This document shows, piece by piece, positions 62,563-64,000 of a stretch of 64,000 nucleotides of DNA. The notes under the pieces are model-generated. The model ran no database searches, was not told the DNA's origin, and saw only the letters and a list, made by a program, of their open reading frames with translations. The position numbers were made by a program, and so were the translations under genes. Numbering within the stretch: the first letter of the stretch is position 1; each line of letters begins with the position of its first letter. This DNA comes from Paramoeba atlantica (taxonomy: Eukaryota > Discosea): assembly GCA_977017575.1 (NCBI GenBank), contig CDRNVI010000075.1:54201-118200 (forward strand), given 5' to 3'.

Positions 62563-63227
62563 TTCGCGACGTGGTGGGCATAACGCCCGTTCGTAAGTTA
62601 CAGGGAATGTTTGCTAGGTTAAAGAGCTCTATTTTGTGATACTTGTGATACTTAGTATATTTTATTGATTACAAAGGAAATGGGTATAGCGGGATAAATC
62701 TTCTATTTATACATGGGAAATATTGATTTCTTTGTTTACCTTATTTTACGAAGTTTATGGCAGAAGAAAGGGTCCGTTGATTTCTATAAGTTTACGATAA
62801 GAAATTTAGGAGACTTTATATTGTTGATATGCAGATGGTGCCCCGAAAGGGGTCTAAACTGTTTTCAAATTCTACCCCGAAATGGGTCTAAACTATTTAT
62901 CTATGTACCAGGGATAGATTGAGGTAATTATAAATATACTGTATATTAGTGACATTTCCTCCTATAAACAACAAAAACGTGCCCACCCACCCAACCCCCA
63001 ACCATTTCGCGACGTGGTGGGCATAACGCCCGTTCGTAAGTTACAGGGAATGTTTGCTAGGTTAAAGAGCTCTATTTTGTGATACTTGTGATACTTAGTA
63101 TATTTTATTGATTACAAAGGAAATGGGTATAGCGGGATAAATCTTCTATTTATACATGGGAAATATTGATTTCTTTGTTTACCTTATTTTACGAAGTTTA
63201 TGGCAGAAGAAAGGGTCCGTTGATTTC
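62563..63227 (+). repeat. B1-A2-linker-B2 block of VIPER #4
   Basis: B1 62563-62784 and B2 63006-63227 (222 bp, TTCGCGACGTGG ... GGTCCGTTGATTTC) enclose A2 (62785-62980) and the linker GCCCACCCACCCAACCCCCA ACCAT (62981-63005). Confidence 0.9.
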
Positions 63228-63480
63228 AAGCAAAAAATTCAAAAAAAAATCTTGACGTATGCCCACCCCCAAGGACCCCCCCCCCTGTACCCCCCCATGG
63301 ACTCCCCCCTAGACCCGCCATTTTTTTCAATTCTTTTTTTTCATTTTTGGACCACCGGGGCCCCCTTTTATATTTTTTTCTCCTATTATATTACTGTGTT
63401 TCTCTTTATATTTTCACTGTTTTTGTTCACTTTTTTTGCAATAATCGAGGGTAGAGCGGTTGTTATACAACCATCGCAAT
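63228..63480. other. C- and T-rich low-complexity DNA
   Basis: C8-C9 runs (63276-63310), T-rich tracts; no ORF supported. Confidence 0.5.
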
Positions 63481-63580
63481 TTTAGGCTCTTCGTTAAACG
63501 CGGTGGTTGTTTTCAACTTAGTCACTCATGCTGCGCGCTTCGCGTTGAAAACTACTATCGCGTTTAACGAAGAGCCTAAA
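63481..63580. repeat. 100-bp foldback (perfect 22-bp inverted repeat)
   Basis: 63481-63502 and 63559-63580 are exact complements (TTTAGGCTCTTCGTTAAACGCG); an inner pair GTTTTCAAC/GTTGAAAAC (63509-63517, 63544-63552) extends it. Loop GC-rich (CTGCGCGCTTCGCG). Not tRNA-like in layout. Confidence 0.85.
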
Positions 63581-64000
63581 AAAGAAAAATCGCCAAAAGA
63601 TCATGAATAATCTATTTTTTTAGGTGAAAAAGCGCGATTTTTCGGCAAAAATTGCGAAATTTCAACCCAAATTTGGACCGTTTTTGATGCCTTACCAGTA
63701 GGGGTAGGAGGCTTATCTGTCGAAACAAACGCCGTAGAATGGTAGCTGAGGTCCAAAACTCTTTAAATACGTTTTAGGACACGATTTTGGAAAAATAATT
63801 TTCTTACTTTTTTTTGGGTTAAAAAAAAATTTTTTGCTCACCCAAAAATTTCGGAATTTTTCACTTTGTCGGACCCCTCCCGCGCGTACCAGGGGCTACC
63901 GCGCGTCCAGGGGCTCGGTTTCGAAAATCAAGATTTTGAAAATTTCAAACAACGACGTATGCCCCCCCCGGGATCCCCCCCTGGACCCGCCCTCTGGACC
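63581..64000. repeat. dispersed repeat, second copy, then C-rich end
   Basis: 63635-63885 repeats 57986-58235 (diverged), including GTCGGACCCCTC and CCAGGGG near the right end. No ORF. Confidence 0.65.

Larger units (their letters stand above)
58319..63227 (+). mobile_element. VIPER-like YR retrotransposon #4, both ends present
   Basis: 4909 bp: A1 (58319-58514), gag (58522-59559), YR (about 59614-60711), RT/RNase H with palm deletion (to 61781), 3' UTR, B1 (62563-62784), A2 (62785-62980), 25-bp linker (62981-63005), B2 (63006-63227). A copies are 196 bp, B copies 222 bp. Flanks GATTTTGAA and AAGCAAAA show no obvious target duplication. Gag and YR are open; RT is not. Confidence 0.9.

Overview
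The window is a eukaryotic, gene-poor, transposon-on-transposon region. I see no host gene I can name, no rRNA, tRNA or CRISPR array. Two independent lines point to a euglenozoan (kinetoplastid or diplonemid). (1) Four unrelated minus-strand contexts carry a full or truncated 37-nt sequence ending ACAGTTTCTGTACCTTGTTG, directly upstream of start codons. It closely resembles the 3' half of trans-spliced leader exons of kinetoplastids and diplonemids as I remember them. (2) The commonest elements are tyrosine-recombinase (YR) retrotransposons in the order Gag - YR - RT/RNase H, the order known from VIPER/TATE of kinetoplastids (DIRS and Ngaro place YR last). The exact species is not determined.

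Mobile families. (a) VIPER-like YR retroelements, numbered here: #1 7541-12601 (-), #2 31366-39989 (-), #3 about 40650-43000 (+), #4 58319-63227 (+), #5 47258 to about 57985 (-), and #6 fragments inside the tandem arrays. #1, #2 and #4 have both ends and show the split-direct-repeat layout A1-ORFs-B1-A2-B2; #5 keeps B1-A2-B2. (b) Non-LTR retrotransposons (LINEs) of two main types, A and B, each with one ORF: RT, two Cys/His zinc fingers, then a PD-(D/E)XK restriction-like endonuclease. (c) A TIR family (terminal GG(C/G)TAGGGGGGACC, 8-10 bp target duplications) that anchors two tandem arrays. (d) A 310-bp MITE, a truncated RNase H-bearing LINE and at least one SL-tagged, poly(A)-tailed retroposed mRNA.

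Layout. 1-6300: broken B-type LINEs with an A-type insertion. About 6300-28010: one A-type LINE on the minus strand, blown apart by four insertions: VIPER #1 (which carries a solo copy of its own ends in gag), a 12.1-kb TIR element made of 858 bp plus three 3761-bp units, a truncated RNase H LINE, and an SL-tagged mRNA copy. 28010-31310: A and B fragments. 31366-39989: VIPER #2 with a 3.93-kb LINE A in its gag. 40000-43130: SL-tagged repeat ORF, VIPER #3 and a LINE A tail. 43573-46603: LINE B. 46760-48050: two VIPER 3' termini head to head around seven 18-bp repeats. 48881-57985: VIPER #5 interrupted by a second TIR array and a MITE. 58319-63227: VIPER #4. 63228-64000: C-rich DNA, a foldback and an old repeat.

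How it works together: LINE mRNAs appear to be trans-spliced and then reverse-transcribed with the leader attached; LINE machinery also copies other capped, tailed mRNAs. VIPER elements integrate without target duplication, as expected of a tyrosine recombinase, whereas LINE and TIR insertions leave duplications, so nesting order can be read from the sequence.
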